From contig CAYGXU010000080.1 in assembly GCA_964353875.1 (NCBI GenBank), positions 1 through 14,518 on the forward strand: DNA of 14,518 nt. The letters are read 5' to 3'. Source of the DNA: MGNI01 sp964353875. Lineage in GTDB: Bacteria > Chloroflexota > Anaerolineae > Anaerolineales > E44-bin32. Shown here piece after piece: positions 6,508-14,518 of this stretch. The translations under genes were made by a program, and so were the position numbers. Every line of letters begins with the position of its first letter. Positions within the stretch are counted from its first letter, which is position 1. Below the pieces are notes generated by a model. The model was not told the origin of the DNA, searched no databases, and saw only the letters and a list, made by a program, of their open reading frames with translations.

Positions 6508-7728
6508 TTACTCTTTTCCACGAGCCGTTTCTTTTATCACTTCCCACATCACTTTCGCCAGTTCAGCACGATTATAGTGCCTTTCCACAAACTGACGCCC
6601 GGCTTTCCCCATGCGCTTCCCTTCCTCCTGGTTCTGCTCCATGAGGAGAATCGTCTCGGCCAAGCGTTTGGGATCCCCTGGAGGGACAAATACACCCGCC
6701 TTTGCCTCCTCCACCACCTGTCGAATCACGCCATCGATCGCCAGAACGATCGGTCGACCAGCCGCCATGTAGTCGAAGACCTTATTGGGATAGGTGGTGG
6801 TGAAGGCATGCAGAGGTTTAAGGATGGCGACACAGACATCCGTCGAGGCGAGCACTTCCGGCATCTCCTCCTTCGGGACAGGGGGGTGGAAGTGAACATT
6901 CTCTAAACACATGTTACGCGCCCGCGTTACCAGGTTCTCCTTCTCCTTGCCATCACCGACCAGGACAAATTGAATCTGTGGCTGGTCTCTTAGGCGCTCT
7001 GCTGCCCCTAAGAAAATCTCAAGATCATTCGCCATCCCATGTGCTCCAGCATAGAGCACCACAAACTTATCCTGCAAACCATGTGTCGCTCGATACTGGG
7101 CACCATCGTTTTCAGGGTTAAACATGGATACCTCTACCCCATTCGGCACTACAACGATGTTCTTCCCCCCTTCTCTTTCAACATGCTCCTGGAAGCCAGG
7201 AGAATTAATAACCACACAATCTGCATGTCGATAAAGAAACCGCTCCAAACCCTCCGAAAGGCGAATAAGCAAACGATTCTGCAACACCCCCACTTCAACC
7301 GCAAACTTCGGCCATAAATCCCTCACCTCCATCAGAAAAGCTGCACCTTTGAGGCGAGCCAACGCCCATGCCGTCAGCGCCTGGAAGATCGGTGGCGAGG
7401 TGCCCCAAACCAGGTCCACCTCTCGGATTCGCACGCCTATGAAGAAAGAGGAAAACATAAAACTCAGGAAACTAAAGATACGATGGAGAAAGGAACGATG
7501 CCAGGTTTGATAGCTCCAACAACGCAGAATGGCAACACCGACATCATCTATCTCGCGTCTCAGCCATGCACTTCTTTGGGCACCCCGTCCGGTTAAATAA
7601 CTTACTTGACCCGTTAGCACAGTAACGCGACCCCCAATCTTAGTCAAGTGACGCGCCATTTCATGGTGACGCGTACCCCCGGGTTCGGATAGCGCCGCAA
7701 AGGCCTGGTGAATAAGAAGGATGTGCAT
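6508..7728 (-). CDS. GT4 glycosyltransferase, WbuB-like
   Basis: The product (406 residues) is a GT-B fold retaining glycosyltransferase that would add a sugar from a nucleotide donor to a lipid-linked glycan on the cytoplasmic side. The start MHILLIHQAF and PGGTRHHEMARHL are typical of the WbuB-like branch. A hydrophobic stretch at about 85-100 may touch the membrane, and MEVRDLWP at about 137-144 lies in the N-terminal domain. The C-terminal Rossmann domain shows VVLYAGAHG (about 227-235), FVLVGDG and the donor-site segment TYPNKVFDYMAAGRP. The ATG overlaps the stop of the upstream gene by one base (TGATG), indicating translational coupling. A TTG one codon earlier is an alternative start, at a better distance from the GAGGGG site. 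Donor and acceptor sugars are unknown. Confidence 0.9.
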   Translation of the reverse strand: MHILLIHQAFAALSEPGGTRHHEMARHLTKIGGRVTVLTGQVSYLTGRGAQRSAWLRREIDDVGVAILRCWSYQTWHRSFLHRIFSFLSFMFSSFFIGVRIREVDLVWGTSPPIFQALTAWALARLKGAAFLMEVRDLWPKFAVEVGVLQNRLLIRLSEGLERFLYRHADCVVINSPGFQEHVEREGGKNIVVVPNGVEVSMFNPENDGAQYRATHGLQDKFVVLYAGAHGMANDLEIFLGAAERLRDQPQIQFVLVGDGKEKENLVTRARNMCLENVHFHPPVPKEEMPEVLASTDVCVAILKPLHAFTTTYPNKVFDYMAAGRPIVLAIDGVIRQVVEEAKAGVFVPPGDPKRLAETILLMEQNQEEGKRMGKAGRQFVERHYNRAELAKVMWEVIKETARGKE

Positions 7729-9968
7729 CAAAGACTTATCCCCTCACCCCCATATGTAACCTGACCAATACTTATGGGAGAACTCCCAGGCGGATTCCAC
7801 GTGACATTCAATTTAGCGGGATCAGCCTGCCCCAGGCTCCATCTGGACACCAGCCGTAGTGGTAATTGACCTCTTATCCGTGTAACCAAAAAGAGCGCAG
7901 GTTCTTTATATGCGTAGGTGGGAGAATACCACCCGAAGGTATCCCCAGACTCATTTATATTTTCTCCGGCGATGAGTTTTCCGGCACGATAGAGCACATG
8001 TTTCGCTTCGGTGGGATGGATTGCCAGATGGATTTCCCCCTCAGGCGTGTCCACCACAAAACCGCTTTCTGTCTGCTTCCCGCCTCCATCCGGTAGCAAC
8101 CATCCATTCCGCAGGGTATGCGTTCCATCACCGATCAATTCATCCACTACCAGCCAGACACCCTCCCCTGCGCGAACGACCATACGGCGAGCGGTCACAC
8201 CCCAGGCTCGATAGCCATCATGCTCTGCTGCCAACGCTTCCACTATGCCATTCAATGATCTCCAGCGTCCTAATAGCTTTCCTTGCGCCCAATTCAGCCA
8301 AAGAAAGCGGCCTGCATCCCACATCGGTTCCTGCTCATCCATGAGAAGCGTATTGTGGACTCTTGCGGACGACAGGCCGTTATCCCAAGGTGAGGCGCCA
8401 TTATACAGATATGTACCTGCATCCCTGGCGATGTTGCAGCCACGCCACCATAAATCGAAATGCAATTGATCGCTGTGAGCGGGGCGCGTCCGAAATTCGG
8501 CGCACCTGAGCATCCCCCGCGTTTGCTCACCGCGAAGAAGATAAAGGCCTGCCTGGGGAAAATCCATTTTTAGAGGATCGTGAATAGATCCCTCCGGAAA
8601 GTCAAACGACTCGACCCGCTCCTGATCTGCCCCTTGAACACCCTTCGCATAAGAGGATCTTTTCCTTATCTCTCCGCTTTGTAAATCACGGCTCTGAGCA
8701 TAAGAGAAACCGAACCACAGACCGGCTTCATGCCATAAACCGGAGGAATAAGACCTCTTGCTTCTTAGGATCTGATTTGCTAGTTGAATCGTCGGGCGGT
8801 AATCGTGGAAAGCACAGGAGGTGATCGGGAGAATCAAAGCCCCATCGTTGGGTCCGAAATTGGGCGCCTTTCCCGTTTCCGGGTCAACCAACGCTTCCAG
8901 ACAATCCGTCATCCTTTGCAATGATTCGATCGTGTGGCCTGGAAAAGGCTCTCCATTGAGCTCTGCCAACCGAACCGCCCAGAGTGCGGCATGTAGCGCC
9001 AGACGCTGATAGTTGGCCGAGTGTTGCACATAGCCGCCGTCGGAAAAAACCTGGCGAGCTACCGCCATCGTGATCCATCGACGTCCAAGTCGTTGCCACC
9101 GTTTTGCGTTGCGAAACTCAGGGAACAACACTCCGACGGTGTAAAGTGCGACTGCTTCCGTGAGCAGATGGTTATTCCCCTGAGCGCGAGCGTAGTTCAA
9201 TGTGGGTGGGATCCGATTTGCATGAATGGCGATCATCTCAGCTAAAGTGATCCGTCGGTCTGGTCGTCCTTCAAAGGCGGCGAAGAAGGCATAAAATCCA
9301 AATACTAAAGCCATCAAACGTAAGGCGACTTCCTGCGCCGAGATCCATTGCGGACCAGTATTGGGGAGATTCACATCCCGCCATGAGTCTAGTAAGCTCC
9401 AAAAACCCTCGACATAGCGCCGGTCGTGGCTTATAAAAAAAGCACGCGCAAGCGGGAATACCCATCCAAAACGGGAAAGCTCCCATAAAAGTTTGATGTC
9501 GTGTGGGAAGTTATCCATCGAGTATGCCGACCAATGTCGGTCCGAATCAGCAACAGCCTTCTCGATGACGCCGCCTAACCTGGGGAAACTATTCCATTGG
9601 GGTGGAATCCCCAAGGAGACCGGTGATCCCCCAAAGAGCCGAAATCGACCCTCCAGGATCTCGTCTGCTTCCGCCAGCAGAAGATGGCTATTCTCCTTGA
9701 GAATGTCCTTCAGCTCCCCCGCTAGATCCGAAGACGGATCGAAAAGAAATGAGCGATCGACCGTGCTCCGATATTCGGTATAGAGAGCTGGATCCACATT
9801 TATACCTGTGTGGACCCAGGTTTTAAGTGGTCGATCCATCCACGGGTAACGTGCAGTCTTTAAACGCATCCCGCCGCTCCGTATTCCAAACTGATAGAGC
9901 AGGAGCAGCCCCATGGAGTGCCAGCCCAATTCACGCGTTGCGTGGAGGAGGAGTCCTAAAGATGGCAT
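7728..9968 (-). CDS. Heparinase II/III-like polysaccharide lyase-fold protein
   Basis: The 746-residue product has the heparinase II/III layout: an all-helical N-terminal toroid to about residue 430, then a beta-sandwich domain. Candidate catalytic residues by family pattern are Asn265/Asn266-His267 in GNNHLLTEAVALY, Tyr320 in HSANYQR, and His498 in AHSDQLHFDLWW. His538 in ARVHNTLL is also conserved-looking. Characterised relatives cleave uronic-acid polysaccharides by beta-elimination. No cleavable signal peptide is seen; the N-terminus has only a short hydrophobic patch at about 18-27. Five bases separate it from the oxidoreductase gene, and its stop overlaps the next start. Members of this branch are common beside bi-domain oxidoreductases in surface-glycan clusters, where a biosynthetic or editing role is suspected. 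Substrate is unknown. Confidence 0.87.
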   Translation of the reverse strand: MPSLGLLLHATRELGWHSMGLLLLYQFGIRSGGMRLKTARYPWMDRPLKTWVHTGINVDPALYTEYRSTVDRSFLFDPSSDLAGELKDILKENSHLLLAEADEILEGRFRLFGGSPVSLGIPPQWNSFPRLGGVIEKAVADSDRHWSAYSMDNFPHDIKLLWELSRFGWVFPLARAFFISHDRRYVEGFWSLLDSWRDVNLPNTGPQWISAQEVALRLMALVFGFYAFFAAFEGRPDRRITLAEMIAIHANRIPPTLNYARAQGNNHLLTEAVALYTVGVLFPEFRNAKRWQRLGRRWITMAVARQVFSDGGYVQHSANYQRLALHAALWAVRLAELNGEPFPGHTIESLQRMTDCLEALVDPETGKAPNFGPNDGALILPITSCAFHDYRPTIQLANQILRSKRSYSSGLWHEAGLWFGFSYAQSRDLQSGEIRKRSSYAKGVQGADQERVESFDFPEGSIHDPLKMDFPQAGLYLLRGEQTRGMLRCAEFRTRPAHSDQLHFDLWWRGCNIARDAGTYLYNGASPWDNGLSSARVHNTLLMDEQEPMWDAGRFLWLNWAQGKLLGRWRSLNGIVEALAAEHDGYRAWGVTARRMVVRAGEGVWLVVDELIGDGTHTLRNGWLLPDGGGKQTESGFVVDTPEGEIHLAIHPTEAKHVLYRAGKLIAGENINESGDTFGWYSPTYAYKEPALFLVTRIRGQLPLRLVSRWSLGQADPAKLNVTWNPPGSSPISIGQVTYGGEGISL

Positions 9969-9973
9969 TCGTC

Positions 9974-12142
9974 CTAAACAAGCGTTTCCACTGCTAGCGT
10001 GCGTTGTTCACGCAAAGACTCGACGGCAGCAAAAGAGGTCATACTTACGGCAAATAGCTGGGGGTAGGGGATCGGAGGGGGACCGCCTCTCGCTAGGGCT
10101 TCCGAAAACGCTTCCCACTCCGCCTGATGACCCTTATCCTGGCGCACCCGAGAGCGGAACAGTCGACGTTTGCCATGTGCAAACATCTCAAGTTTCCGAA
10201 AATCATCCAGAACTGCCACCCGCCCACCACCGAAAACCTCGACCCGTTCTTTGGGAAAAGCCCGGTCCCCATTCGCCGTATACATCACTGTACCGACGGA
10301 CCCATTGGCGAACTTGATCATTAGAACGATATTCTCTTCCCTCGTTTCATTCCCTTGTGCCAGCCCGTTGCTTCTCACTGACACAGGGTTGGAACCTGAC
10401 AGGAAGGTAAGAAAATCAATGAAATGACAACCCTCTCCGATGATCCTCCCTCCTCCCGCCTGCGGATCGTTTAGCCAATGATTGGGTGGCAAAGGACCGG
10501 CATTCACCCGATAGTGCATCAGCAAAGGTTGTTGCACGAATGAAAAAAAGTCCTTCAAATATTGGGACATCGGGGCAAAGCGTCGATTGAAACCCACGCT
10601 CAGGAGTTGAGAGGACCCCTGTAAAGCTTCGAGTATCGCCTGGAGTTCTTCTCGATGGAGAGCGAGCGGCTTCTCACAGAAAACATGCTTCCCTGCCCTC
10701 AATCCAGCGATGACTTGAGCAGCATGCAGATGGTGCCGAGTGAGTACAGCGATGGTGTTGATCTTCTCATCGTGTAGAAGCTGATCCTCATCCGTGGTGG
10801 CGTATTGGAATCCAAAACGCTCCCCAGCATGCTGCGCTTTAAGGCCGGTTGCATCCGCGATTCCCACATACTCCACGCCGGACACTCGCTTGAGCGCTGG
10901 TAACATGGTCGCATTGGCGAAGTTCCCAGCGCCAAGCACCCCCAAACGAACCGGCATTACAGGGGTACTTTCAGGTCTTATTTGTACCCGCCTGCCTGGT
11001 AATACCTCAATATCTCCCCCCTCACTCGGATAAGTGAGTAAGACACCAAGGAACTGCTGATCTGTTTTGCCCATGATCAAGTCATAGGCCTCGAGCCCAG
11101 ATTCGATCGGAAAGCGATGGGTGATCAATGGCTGCACCACCAGCCGACCGGCAGCCATCATCTCAACCACAGCTCCCAAATTCCGGCCTTCGGTCCAACG
11201 TACGTATCCAATAGGATAATCCTGTCCGCCTTCCTCATACTCGGCATCATAGCGCCCGGGTCCATAGGAACGAGAGATGAGCAGGCCGAGTTCTTTGTCA
11301 TAGTAGATTTTGCGGGGAATATCCATGCCCACCGCTCCTACGACAACCACCCTGCCTCGATCCCTCGCAATCCTCCCTGCCAATTCAATCGGATCGTTCG
11401 AGGTCGTATCGGCGCAAATCAGAACCACATCGAACCCTATGCCTTGAGAGGCTGCTTGGGCAGCTTCCTCCGCCTCCGCCCGCGGTACAGCGTACGCACC
11501 GAAACCACATGCAAGCGCCACGCGCCCCGGATCAAGATCGACCCCGAAAACAACACAACCGGCAGCTCGAACGATCTGCAGACCCAATTGCCCTAACAAT
11601 CCCAACCCAAGAATGGCCACCCGCTCACCAACTTGAAGCGACGCCAAACGCACCGCATGTAATGCGATCGCGCCCAGCGTAGCACAGGCAGCTGACTCAA
11701 AGTCCACTGAATCGGGCAGCCTGGTCATCAGGTTTTTCGGCACTACTACATATTCGGCATGCACAGCATACCCACCCCCCGCACAAGCGACCCGGTCACC
11801 AACCTGAAAACCGGTAAGATCTTCGCCCACAGCAACGACTGTGCCCGCCGAAGCGTAGCCAAGCGGCATAGGCTGGCCGAGCCGTGTTTGGATCGCCTGC
11901 AATGTGGTTAGAACACCTTCACGCCTGACTTTCTCCAAGGTCTGACGTACCAGGTCAGGCCGAGAGCGAGCCTTACCCACCAGGCTCTTCCCAGCAAAGT
12001 CGATCAACATCCGTTCCGTCCCAGCTGAGACCAAAGAAGCCGCATTGCGAACCAATGCCATGCCGGAGCCGGGATTGGGAACCGGCACTTCCTGCAAGCA
12101 AGTTTTCCCAGATTGTAAATCCTGGATGATCTGTTTCATCAT
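9974..12142 (-). CDS. Bi-domain oxidoreductase (MDR dehydrogenase fused to Gfo/Idh/MocA)
   Basis: About 722 residues join two NAD(P)-binding modules. The first (about 1-375) is a medium-chain dehydrogenase with a GLGLLGQLG nucleotide loop near 180-188. Its N-terminal part has Ser (SLVSAGTERM, near 38-45) where zinc enzymes carry the catalytic Cys, so catalytic zinc is probably absent. The second (about 398-722) is Gfo/Idh/MocA-like: LGVLGAGNFA near 400, CEKPLAL near 489-495, and a GEGCHFIDFL block near 570-579 with candidate catalytic His and Asp. The fusion is a known family found in polysaccharide clusters, presumably oxidising or reducing a sugar or nucleotide sugar; its reaction is not known to me. 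The true start is one of two adjacent ATGs at 12142 and 12139 (a TTG precedes them). It heads the operon behind the extended -10 promoter. Confidence 0.9.
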   Translation of the reverse strand: MMKQIIQDLQSGKTCLQEVPVPNPGSGMALVRNAASLVSAGTERMLIDFAGKSLVGKARSRPDLVRQTLEKVRREGVLTTLQAIQTRLGQPMPLGYASAGTVVAVGEDLTGFQVGDRVACAGGGYAVHAEYVVVPKNLMTRLPDSVDFESAACATLGAIALHAVRLASLQVGERVAILGLGLLGQLGLQIVRAAGCVVFGVDLDPGRVALACGFGAYAVPRAEAEEAAQAASQGIGFDVVLICADTTSNDPIELAGRIARDRGRVVVVGAVGMDIPRKIYYDKELGLLISRSYGPGRYDAEYEEGGQDYPIGYVRWTEGRNLGAVVEMMAAGRLVVQPLITHRFPIESGLEAYDLIMGKTDQQFLGVLLTYPSEGGDIEVLPGRRVQIRPESTPVMPVRLGVLGAGNFANATMLPALKRVSGVEYVGIADATGLKAQHAGERFGFQYATTDEDQLLHDEKINTIAVLTRHHLHAAQVIAGLRAGKHVFCEKPLALHREELQAILEALQGSSQLLSVGFNRRFAPMSQYLKDFFSFVQQPLLMHYRVNAGPLPPNHWLNDPQAGGGRIIGEGCHFIDFLTFLSGSNPVSVRSNGLAQGNETREENIVLMIKFANGSVGTVMYTANGDRAFPKERVEVFGGGRVAVLDDFRKLEMFAHGKRRLFRSRVRQDKGHQAEWEAFSEALARGGPPPIPYPQLFAVSMTSFAAVESLREQRTLAVETLV

Positions 12143-12204
12143 CAATCCATCACCCGCTTGGCTTGATTCTCCAAGCAGCCTTCGGTTTTTTCTTTCTCTA
12201 TGCG

Positions 12205-12213
12205 ATTATAGCA
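12205..12213 (-). promoter_or_regulatory. Extended -10 promoter TGCTATAAT
   Basis: The minus strand reads TG-C-TATAAT, a perfect -10 hexamer with the extended TGn element. At a 17-base spacer the -35 position reads GTGTAT, a poor match, which fits an extended -10 promoter. Transcription would begin near 12198, giving a leader of about 55 bases before the oxidoreductase start. It could drive the oxidoreductase-heparinase-glycosyltransferase-phosphoglycosyl transferase run. Confidence 0.6.
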
Positions 12214-12272
12214 CTGGGATTCGCCCAATACACGACTAGATGAAAGAGAATCCAACATCTTTCTTAACCGTG

Positions 12273-12289
12273 TCATTCTTGAAGAATGA
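12273..12289. repeat. 17-bp palindrome
   Basis: TCATTCTT, a central G and AAGAATGA form a perfect palindrome. It lies 20 bases after the glycosyltransferase stop and about 60 bases upstream of the -10 box on the minus strand. It could bind a dimeric regulator of the promoter, or be part of a weak transcript end, but no T run follows. Confidence 0.4.
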
Positions 12290-12308
12290 AATAGCAATCC
12301 CATCGAAA

Positions 12309-13514
12309 TTAGGGAAGGAGTCCTCGGTAAAATGCCTCCGCCTCTGCCATCACCTTCGTGTGAGAGGCCCGTTTCTCGATCAGTTGTAGGTTTTGCAGTT
12401 CAGCACGCTGTCTCAAAGTCTGATCCGCCAAAGCCTTTAGTACTGCTGTGGCCAATCCATCCGCGTCATCCGGTCTCACCAAAATTCCATTGACATCATC
12501 CTCGATCCACTCGCGAATCGATTCCAGATCGCCAACCACCGGGAAACACCCGCAAGCCATGGCTTCCAAGAGCGAGTTCGGCGTGCCATCATGTTGCGTA
12601 ACCGAGACTGTGACCAGCGCCCTGCGGAATAAGGCTCCCATTTCCTCGGGAGTCAGCTTTGGAAGAAGGTGTACCGAAGCTCGAATCGCAAGTCGATCCA
12701 GCCATGCCTCTGCCTCCGGCTCACCCGCCATCGCCGGGCATAGAAAAACCGTTTCAGGACGGTGGGTGAGGATTCGAGGGATAGCCCTAAAGAAGGTGTC
12801 GTTACGCACGTAGGCTCGAAATCCACGCGGATTGACCACGACGGGCACGTTTCCAGGCAATACTTGCTTCCATGGAGTATCCTCATCCTTTGGGGATTCC
12901 TTCCCTGCCTCCTTGGGATAGAAGAACTCGTCTCGCACACCTCCCGCGCCAGGAATCACCAAAACAGGACGATCGCTTGGGAAACCCCACTCCAGCGCCA
13001 ATCGCTGATCCCGGTAACAGTCAACATGCAATGCGCTGGCGCGCCGTAACGTTCGTCGAGTGAAGAACCTCATCCAAGGCGTGGCAGGTGCATGCAAGCT
13101 AAAATCATTCCCCCATACGGAAATCAACAAAGGGCAGGTTGGCTTGGCACTGGTCGCCAGCATCCCCTCGAAGGGAATGCGCATCGCATGGACCAGATCC
13201 GGTTTCAGGCTCTCGATACACTTTCGTAGTTGACGCGTGGAAAAGCTTACCGTCCAAGGTCCCAGCCAATGACGAAGCTTCATGCGTAAGCCGATTTTTC
13301 CGGTTCCAGTAATGGTTTGTGTTATTGATGATCCGAATCGTGTTGATTGTGTTCCACTGAACGCAACAGGAAAATAGTGGAATGATGCCAAGTCAAAGTC
13401 CAGTTCACAAGGGAATGTGGAAGCCAGATGCAATTCGTGTCCCAGATCAGCAAAGGTACGCATCCAATTGATGGCAGTCGGGCTTCTCCCATCGGCCACG
13501 AACAGCAATCTCAT
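12309..13514 (-). CDS. GT4 family glycosyltransferase
   Basis: The product (401 residues from my start) is a GT-B fold glycosyltransferase. It opens with MRLLFVADGRSPTAINWMR, a pattern I associate with a GT4 branch in cell-surface clusters. The N-terminal domain includes LVHAMRIPFEGM (about 94-105) and ISVWGNDFSLH. The C-terminal donor domain has VVVNPRGFR near 227-235 and ends with the sugar-nucleotide motif DGTPNSLLEAMACGCFPVV. The acidic residue in SLLEAM matches the second Glu of the GT4 EX7E motif, and an aspartate (DGTPN) takes the place of the first. I choose ATG at 13514, one base after the preceding stop; an ATG at 13541 would add nine residues but overlap the upstream gene by 26 bases. 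A tandem partner lies upstream. Sugar specificity is unknown. Confidence 0.87.
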   Translation of the reverse strand: MRLLFVADGRSPTAINWMRTFADLGHELHLASTFPCELDFDLASFHYFPVAFSGTQSTRFGSSITQTITGTGKIGLRMKLRHWLGPWTVSFSTRQLRKCIESLKPDLVHAMRIPFEGMLATSAKPTCPLLISVWGNDFSLHAPATPWMRFFTRRTLRRASALHVDCYRDQRLALEWGFPSDRPVLVIPGAGGVRDEFFYPKEAGKESPKDEDTPWKQVLPGNVPVVVNPRGFRAYVRNDTFFRAIPRILTHRPETVFLCPAMAGEPEAEAWLDRLAIRASVHLLPKLTPEEMGALFRRALVTVSVTQHDGTPNSLLEAMACGCFPVVGDLESIREWIEDDVNGILVRPDDADGLATAVLKALADQTLRQRAELQNLQLIEKRASHTKVMAEAEAFYRGLLP

Positions 13515-13515
13515 T

Positions 13516-14518
13516 TTAGATCGCTTTCCTTGTGACGGCATTAAGCACCTCTACAAAGGTCTCCGCCATGATATGGATGTTCACTCGCTCCAGAACGAGC
13601 CGATAGGAAGCTTCGCCCATCTGACGAAGTCGCTTCGGATCGGACAAGGCCTCCTCCAAGGCATTCTTTAACCCATGGAAATCCTCCCGCTTAATTAGCC
13701 AACCATTCTCCGCACAGACGAGATCCTGCTGTGTGCCGTCACCCTCGGCCACGATGACAGGCAGCCCATGCGCCATTGCTTCTTGCACCGCCAAACCTCC
13801 TGTGCCAGGAAGCACAAATAAATCCGCATGGTCAAAGAGGCGCTCAAGCTCAGCACCATGTTTGACGCCAGTAAAATGTGTCTGTGGGAAGATTTCCGCT
13901 GCCATTTTCTGCAATGTGTGAAGTTCAGGTCCATCCCCAACGATCCACAGGTCGGGCTTCGTCTCCACTTCCGAACACGCCTTGAGTAAAAGGTCAACGC
14001 GTTTGCGCGCCTGTAATCGGCCCACAAAGAGCACCCGCGCCGCCCTGCTTTTGAGTGGCTCTCGATGCGGAAGCCGCATGGGCGGCGGTGTTGCGGCGTT
14101 GATCGCAACGTGAATGCGTTCAGAGGCCATACCACTTGCTGCGTATTGTTGCGCCCCAAAGCTGCTGTAGGCGATCATTGCATCAAAGACGGATAAATAA
14201 TTGCGGCGTACCCAAGTCCGGCCTCGAGAAAAAAGTCCATGCATGGGTGCAGCGCCCAATCCCCATCCGATCACCGCTCGGCCACGTCGACGCATCCACC
14301 GAAGCGCGGCGAGATTGGAGAGATAGCGCGGGTTGGCCTCCAGAATCAACACCTGCGGGTCCCACTTTTGTAGCCAACGGATCAGCCCAAGCTGGTAACA
14401 GAGATACAAAGGGCCTCCTAACAAATGGATATTCTTGGCCGGTGCATAGCCTGCCCTTTCCAAGTGCCCGATCACCCCAACGACCTCCCCAAGCCTTGGA
14501 AGTCCGGCGAATACGCTC
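13516..14518 (-). CDS. GT4 family glycosyltransferase, 5' end outside window
   Basis: The frame stays open to the right edge without a stop, so the gene is cut by the window. A GTG at 14475 exists but the preceding codons (AGLPRLGEVVGVIGHLERAG) read as normal protein, so I treat the gene as partial. About 333 residues are visible. The N-terminal domain includes VLILEANPRYLSNLAALRW and the interdomain part RVLFVGRLQARKRVDLLLKA. The donor site has LWIVGDGPE, then FVLPGTGGLAVQEAMAHGLP with the Gly-rich start and Glu of the GT4 motif, and QQDLVCAENGWLI. The next gene follows after one base, so the two glycosyltransferases are co-transcribed. Confidence 0.85.
   Translation of the reverse strand, partial: SVFAGLPRLGEVVGVIGHLERAGYAPAKNIHLLGGPLYLCYQLGLIRWLQKWDPQVLILEANPRYLSNLAALRWMRRRGRAVIGWGLGAAPMHGLFSRGRTWVRRNYLSVFDAMIAYSSFGAQQYAASGMASERIHVAINAATPPPMRLPHREPLKSRAARVLFVGRLQARKRVDLLLKACSEVETKPDLWIVGDGPELHTLQKMAAEIFPQTHFTGVKHGAELERLFDHADLFVLPGTGGLAVQEAMAHGLPVIVAEGDGTQQDLVCAENGWLIKREDFHGLKNALEEALSDPKRLRQMGEASYRLVLERVNIHIMAETFVEVLNAVTRKAI

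Noticed and set aside
4769..6547. A single 592-residue phosphoglycosyl transferase-aminotransferase fusion
   Set aside because: The middle is 100 N, both halves match complete separate families, and both lack the ends that would lie in the gap.
11117..11596. Plus-strand 159-residue open frame
   Set aside because: Antisense to the Rossmann part of the bi-domain oxidoreductase, with no motif of its own.
1..14518. CRISPR array, tRNA or rRNA genes, phage or defence system
   Set aside because: No regularly spaced repeats, no cloverleaf or rRNA-like stretches, and no cas, nuclease-helicase or phage structural motifs seen in the translations.

Overview
The window reads as one stretch of a bacterial chromosome scaffold, probably a draft or metagenome assembly, because it carries a run of exactly 100 N at 5816-5915. 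Every convincing gene lies on the minus strand. Gene structure is plainly bacterial: tight gene junctions of 1-5 bases, purine-rich Shine-Dalgarno sites, and a TATAAT box. The taxon cannot be fixed from the sequence. The mix of a DUF4342 protein, a large secreted zinc phospholipase C-like protein, GT4 enzymes and a bi-domain oxidoreductase/heparinase pair would suit Chloroflexota or a similar uncultured group, but that is a weak guess.

Reading in the direction of transcription (right to left), the window opens inside a polysaccharide gene cluster. A GT4 glycosyltransferase enters from the right edge without its start (13516-14518). A second GT4 enzyme follows after one base (12309-13514). A 166-base spacer then holds a palindrome and an extended -10 promoter. 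Next come a bi-domain dehydrogenase/Gfo-Idh-MocA oxidoreductase (9974-12142), a heparinase II/III-like protein (7728-9968), a third GT4 enzyme (6508-7728) and a PglC-type phosphoglycosyl transferase (from 6505 into the gap). Beyond the gap is a DegT/DnrJ/EryC1/StrS sugar aminotransferase (4769-5815) that lacks its N-terminus.

Together these genes describe assembly of a polyprenyl-linked glycan. The aminotransferase makes a nucleotide 4-amino sugar. The phosphoglycosyl transferase loads the first sugar phosphate onto undecaprenyl phosphate. The GT4 enzymes extend the chain. The oxidoreductase and the lyase-fold protein probably modify the product (inference). The gap hides at least the end of one gene and the start of another, and possibly a whole gene.

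Left of the cluster is a short DUF4342 protein (4377-4631) with a near-ideal ribosome binding site. It is followed by 1.4 kb without a confident gene, which may hold decayed coding sequence and contains several inverted repeats. Next is an 845-residue secreted protein with the full set of zinc ligands of the phospholipase C fold, a Ca-binding EF-like loop and a C-terminal beta-sandwich-like segment (432-2969). The final 431 bases hold a perfect hairpin but no gene I can support.

I see no CRISPR array, tRNA, rRNA, phage module or intact insertion sequence. The most notable items are the phospholipase C-like protein, the gap that falsely fuses two genes, and the lyase-fold protein without a signal peptide inside a biosynthetic operon.
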